This document shows, piece after piece, positions 5,135-8,033 of a stretch of DNA of 8,033 nt. The DNA is from a bacterium (GTDB lineage Bacteria > Babelota > Babeliae > Babelales > RVW-14). Both the position numbers and the translations under genes were made by a program. Numbering within the stretch: position 1 is the stretch's first letter; each line of letters opens with the position of its first letter. The stretch lies in the NCBI GenBank assembly GCA_023249895.1, contig JAHFBS010000031.1, positions 1 to 8,033 on the forward strand, given 5' to 3'. Under the pieces are notes generated by a model, which did not search any database, was not told the origin of the DNA, and saw nothing but the letters and a program-made list of their open reading frames with translations.

Positions 5135-6717
5135 TTACCCCTTCATCGCTGCCTTCATAAATGCCATAAACAATGGATGCACCGCCAGCGGTGATGACTG
5201 AAACTCTGGATGAAATTGCGTGCCGAGCATAAATGGATGGCCTTTGAGTTCTGATATTTCCACCAAATTCTTATCTTTGTAGATCCCAGAAAAAACAATG
5301 CCTGCTTTTTCTAGCGCCGTACGATAATCATTATTTACTTCGTAACGATGGCGATGGCGTTCTTGCACCACGTTCTTGCCATACGCAGTAGCTGCCTTTG
5401 ATCCCTTGAGCAGTGTGCATGGATACGAACCGAGGCGCATGGTTGCGCCTTTGCGTGTAACACCGCGTTGTTCTTCCATAAGGTCGATTACTGGCGCAGG
5501 CGTTTTGGGATTAAATTCAGTGCTATTTGCTTTGGGATGTTTCAAGAGTGATCGTGCAGCCTCAATAATCATGACCTGCATACCCAAGCACAATCCAAAA
5601 TAGGGAATCTTGTGCTCGCGTGCCCAACGTGCAGCAAGAATTTTACCTTCAACTCCGCGTACATCAAAGCCACCTGGCACCACAATGCCATCCAAGGTTT
5701 TGAGCTTTTTCCATACGCTTGAATTGCTGCCATAAGGTGATTTTTCGAGCGCTTCGGCTTCAATAACCTCAAGCTTGACGCGACGATTGCAGTGAAAGCC
5801 GGCAGATTTAATTGCTTCAACAACGCTGATGTAAGGATCATTGCTGCCAACATATTTTGCAACAAGCCCAATAGTTACTGTTTGCTTGCTATGAACAATG
5901 CGATCGATAAAATTTTGCCAGTCAGAAAGATCGGGCGCTTCTGGTGTTGAAATGCCAAAGTATTTTTGAATTTTTCTTCCCATTCCTTGTTTGCTGAGCT
6001 CAAGAATGATGCGATACGCCGGATCGATCGTAAGCATTTGAAAGATAAAGTCTGAAGGAACTTCGCACATGAGTGATAATTTTTTAATGGAATCGTCATC
6101 GACGGGGTGGTCGGCGCGTAGTACCAGGCAATCAGGAGTCAGCCCTGCTTGTTTAAGAGCGATTACACTATGTTGGGTTGGCTTTGTTTTTATTTCACCG
6201 GTCCAGCTTAAAAATGGAACCAAGCTCAGATGTATGTGCATAATGCGTGATTCGCCCAATTCCATTTTGAGCTGACGGACAGCTTCAAGAAAAACTTCAC
6301 CTTCCATATCTCCAACCGTGCCCAGCGACCAAGAAATTTTCCGGTGCGTTCACCATCGAGTATTTCTTGATAAATTTGGCCTGAAGAAACCGATGAATCG
6401 CGTTGTAAATTGACGCCAATGGTACGCTCGTAATGACCTAAATCAAGATCGGTTTCTGCTCCGTCAGCGGTGACAAAAACTTCGCCATGCACCAGCGGGG
6501 ACATTGTTCCCGGATCGACGTTAAGGTAAGGATCCCACTTTACAACAGCAAGCGAATAACCTGCTTTTTTAAGAAGTACGCCCACGGATGATACAAGGAC
6601 GCCTTTACCGATTGATGAGCATACTCCACCGGTGACGATAATGAATTTTGTTTTTATTTTTTTTATCTGGGCGAGTAACGTTTCGACATCATTTGTTGTG
6701 GATACATGGCGGTGCAT
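5135..6717 (-). pseudogene. pyrG: CTP synthase gene broken by an internal deletion and frameshift
   Basis: CTP synthase converts UTP, ATP and glutamine to CTP. The first 131 codons (6717-6325) hold the amidoligase start: [12 protein letters not shown] (28-39), [33 protein letters not shown] and GKFLGR. The reading then makes no sense until GTVGDMEG, which resumes in another frame at 6322 and continues for 395 codons. That part has GEIKTKPTQHSV and a glutaminase domain with PGGF, GLCLGMQ (nucleophile Cys, codon 5588-5590), ERHRHRYEVNN and QFHPEF. Compared with E. coli PyrG, about 31 residues between these halves are missing, including the Glu before GGTVGD that binds Mg2+. The ATG 6717 has AAAGGAG 5 nt upstream and gives an N-terminus about 20 residues longer than usual. 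Apart from the one lesion the gene looks undecayed, so the loss is recent or the assembly is wrong. Confidence 0.85.
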
Positions 6718-6722
6718 ATTTT

Positions 6723-6729
6723 CTCCTTT
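6723..6729 (-). promoter_or_regulatory. Ribosome binding site of pyrG
   Basis: AAAGGAG on the reverse strand, 5 nt before ATG 6717, is a strong site. It shows that the unusual N-terminal extension of about 20 residues is probably translated, and that the initiation signals of the broken gene are still intact. Confidence 0.7.
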
Positions 6730-6749
6730 ATTTTTTTATCAAAATTTTT

Positions 6750-6781
6750 CCCCCCAACGCATTGTTATGCAATTTGGGGGG
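6750..6781 (-). repeat. Inverted repeat with six-C/six-G arms in the dcd-pyrG spacer
   Basis: Arms CCCCCCAA (6750-6757) and TTGGGGGG (6774-6781) enclose a second small stem GCAT/ATGC (6759-6762/6767-6770) with loop TGTT. A T5 run and an A6 run outside the arms can extend the pairing past a short bulge. It sits in the pyrG leader, 20 nt past the dcd stop and 20 nt before the pyrG Shine-Dalgarno. Neither strand has a T run straight after the stem, so it is not a standard terminator. A role as leader control element or mRNA stabiliser is speculation. Confidence 0.55.
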
Positions 6782-6800
6782 ATGAAAAAATAAAATATCA

Positions 6801-7373
6801 CTACATCATGGGCAGTGTAACACCTTGTTGTTTCATATATTTACCTTTGCGGTCGGCATATGAAGTTTCGCATTCGGTTTCTGCTTGAAAGAAAATAACT
6901 TGGGCTATTCCTTCATAAGCATAGACGCGTGCTGGTAGTGGGGTAGTGTTAGAAATTTCTATGGTAACATGTCCTTCCCACTCTGGTTCTAGCGGGGTGA
7001 CGTTAATGATAATTCCGCAGCGTGCGTAGGTTGATTTGCCCAGACAAATAGTAAGTATGTTGCGTGGAATGCGGAAGTATTCAATGCTGCGGGCAAGCGC
7101 AAAAGAATTTGGTGGAATGGTACAGACATTACTTTGTACTGAAACGAATGAATCTTCGTTGAATTCTTTTGGATCGACTATTGAATTATTGATGTTGGTA
7201 AATACCTTAAATTCATTGGCGATGCGCAGATCATATCCGTAGCTTGATACGCCGTAGCTGACAATTTTGCCTGATGATGTTTCATTAGTGCGTACCTGTC
7301 GGTCAGCAAAAGGCTCAATCATGCCAGAATTAAGAGCCATAAAGCGTATCCAACTGTCTGCTTTGATACTCAT
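6801..7373 (-). CDS. dcd: dCTP deaminase
   Basis: This 190-residue protein matches the usual length of the family (about 188-193). Dcd removes the amino group of dCTP to give dUTP, the source of dUMP for thymidylate synthesis. It acts as a cytoplasmic homotrimer. Visible motifs are MIEPF (18-22), [12 protein letters not shown] (39-50), [18 protein letters not shown] (86-95), GKSTYAR (112-118), [12 protein letters not shown] (124-135), IEISN with the expected catalytic Glu139, AQVIFF (157-162) and [12 protein letters not shown] near the end. It resembles the proteobacterial type with GKSTYAR more than the shorter-motif E. coli type. AAGGA stands 5 nt before the ATG. It is the first gene of the reverse pair dcd-pyrG. 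dUTPase activity cannot be judged from the sequence alone. Confidence 0.93.
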   Translation of the reverse strand: MSIKADSWIRFMALNSGMIEPFADRQVRTNETSSGKIVSYGVSSYGYDLRIANEFKVFTNINNSIVDPKEFNEDSFVSVQSNVCTIPPNSFALARSIEYFRIPRNILTICLGKSTYARCGIIINVTPLEPEWEGHVTIEISNTTPLPARVYAYEGIAQVIFFQAETECETSYADRKGKYMKQQGVTLPMM

Positions 7374-7422
7374 GAATTTCCTTCCGATGTCATACCCGTA
7401 AAAAATTTTTCTGTGTTAATCC

Positions 7423-7452
7423 TTACCATATTTAGAGTGATTCTGATAGTAT
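7423..7452 (+). promoter_or_regulatory. Candidate promoter for lactate dehydrogenase
   Basis: TTACCA (7423-7428, 4 of 6) is followed after 18 nt by TAGTAT (7447-7452, 4 of 6), preceded by TG at 7444-7445 as in an extended -10. The start would lie near 7459, ahead of the AAAGGAG at 7476-7482. An A6T5 tract at 7400-7410 lies between the two divergent genes. The match is modest. Confidence 0.35.
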
Positions 7453-7490
7453 GACGCCTGAACCCATACAAGGTGAAAGGAGAGTTTTTT

Positions 7491-8033
7491 ATGGAGCATG
7501 TTTCACAATACCCCGCAGCACGAGTAGCAATAATTGGTGCCGGATTTGTGGGGAGCACAACCGCATACGCATTGATGATGACAGGGGCCGCTTCAGAAAT
7601 TGCTTTGATTGATGCAAAAAAAGAACGAGCAGAGGGAGAGGCTCTTGATTTAATTCATTGTATGCAATTTACCACTTCGGTGCATATTGAATCCGGTGAT
7701 GATTTCTCGTTAGTAAAAAATGCAGCTGTTGTTATTATTGCTGCCGGTGTTCCACAAAAGCCAGGGCAGTCACGATCAGAACTTTTGGAAACCAATACGT
7801 TGGTTTTTAAAGATATTGTTCCTAAAATTATGCGTTACAACAGCGAGTGCATTATTCTCGTGGTAACTAACCCCTTGGATGTTCTTACGTATGTTACGCT
7901 TAAAATTTCTGGCTTTCCTGCGTGTCGAGTTTTTGGGTCAGGAACCGTTCTTGATACGGCGCGCTTACGTTATCTGATGGGACAGCATTTTGAGGTAAGT
8001 CCTAAAGATATTACGGCCTATATTTTGGGAGAG
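7491..8033 (+). CDS. ldh: L-lactate dehydrogenase (partial, cut by window end)
   Basis: The first 181 residues are present. The NAD-binding loop IGAGFVGST is at about 15-23 and Asp40 in ALIDA is expected to bind the NAD ribose. The substrate-specificity loop reads AGVPQKPGQSR. The Gln just before KPG is the lactate dehydrogenase residue; malate dehydrogenases have Arg there. The Arg of GQSR is the expected catalytic-loop Arg. VTNPLDVLTY and GSGTVLDTARLRYL, whose final Arg binds the carboxylate, follow. The window stops at ILGE, so the catalytic His of GEHGD is the next expected codon. The enzyme reduces pyruvate to lactate with NADH and regenerates NAD+ in fermentation. ATG 7491 has AAAGGAG 8 nt upstream. 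It is transcribed divergently from dcd. Confidence 0.88.
   Translation, partial: MEHVSQYPAARVAIIGAGFVGSTTAYALMMTGAASEIALIDAKKERAEGEALDLIHCMQFTTSVHIESGDDFSLVKNAAVVIIAAGVPQKPGQSRSELLETNTLVFKDIVPKIMRYNSECIILVVTNPLDVLTYVTLKISGFPACRVFGSGTVLDTARLRYLMGQHFEVSPKDITAYILGE

Noticed and set aside
6226..6340. Programmed -1 frameshift joining the two pyrG frames
   Set aside because: No slippery heptamer in the right frame is seen at the junction, and about 31 conserved residues would still be missing from the fused product.
7389..7419. TTAACA/TATGAC as a promoter for dcd on the reverse strand
   Set aside because: The spacer is 19 nt and the transcription start would fall within the ribosome binding site, so the geometry is poor.
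7491..8033. Malate dehydrogenase for the last gene
   Set aside because: The specificity loop has Gln before KPG, the lactate dehydrogenase residue, where malate dehydrogenases have Arg.
1..8033. Mobile elements, CRISPR arrays, phage or defence systems
   Set aside because: No transposase, integrase, regular repeat-spacer pattern, terminal inverted repeats or tRNA-linked attachment duplication was seen.

Overview
The window carries a compact bacterial gene set on both strands, with no mobile element, integrase, CRISPR array or phage gene visible. Genes start with ATG or GTG behind Shine-Dalgarno sequences (AGGAG, AGGGAG, AAAGGAG, AAGGA). A TTGTCA-N17-TATAGT promoter precedes the tRNA, so a sigma70-type system is likely. 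GlmU implies a peptidoglycan and/or lipopolysaccharide maker. Lactate dehydrogenase suggests fermentation. My best guess is a host-associated or reduced-genome bacterium of the Dependentiae (TM6/Babeliae) type. This rests on general protein character and is not proved by the sequence.

Layout from left to right. (1) The 3' end of a forward gene (3-233) encodes what looks like a fibronectin-III-like domain. It is closed by two adjacent hairpins, the second a plausible terminator. (2) A forward alpha/beta hydrolase (411-1442) has an N-terminal hydrophobic segment and a Cys nucleophile. Its last 32 bp overlap, tail to tail, the end of a reverse-strand SbcD/Mre11-type nuclease (1411-2652). (3) That nuclease is coupled by a TAATG junction to glmU (2652-4127, reverse), so the two form an operon with no sbcC next to it. 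(4) A divergent spacer holds a strong promoter for a tRNA-Ser(CGA) gene (4318-4406). A class I SAM methyltransferase (4419-5129) begins 12 nt after the tRNA and probably shares its transcript. (5) Five bases further on lies the end of a reverse-strand pair, dcd (6801-7373) then pyrG (5135-6717). (6) A forward L-lactate dehydrogenase starts at 7491 and runs off the right edge, one codon before its expected catalytic histidine.

The most striking observation is that pyrG (CTP synthase) is broken. The amidoligase and glutaminase parts are well conserved, but they lie in different frames. About 31 codons that CTP synthases have between the GKFLG and GTVGD motifs are absent at about 6320-6327, including the conserved Glu that precedes GGTVGD. 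This looks like a recent deletion, or an assembly error, in an otherwise undecayed gene. If real, the cell would need CTP from elsewhere, which fits a host-dependent lifestyle. The neighbouring dcd, which consumes dCTP, looks intact.

Other points: the acetyltransferase half of GlmU has lost several residues that bind substrate or acetyl-CoA in the E. coli enzyme, while the uridyltransferase half keeps its key residues. Start sites of three genes are set downstream of the longest open frames because the Shine-Dalgarno sequences, or the tRNA, lie inside the longer versions.
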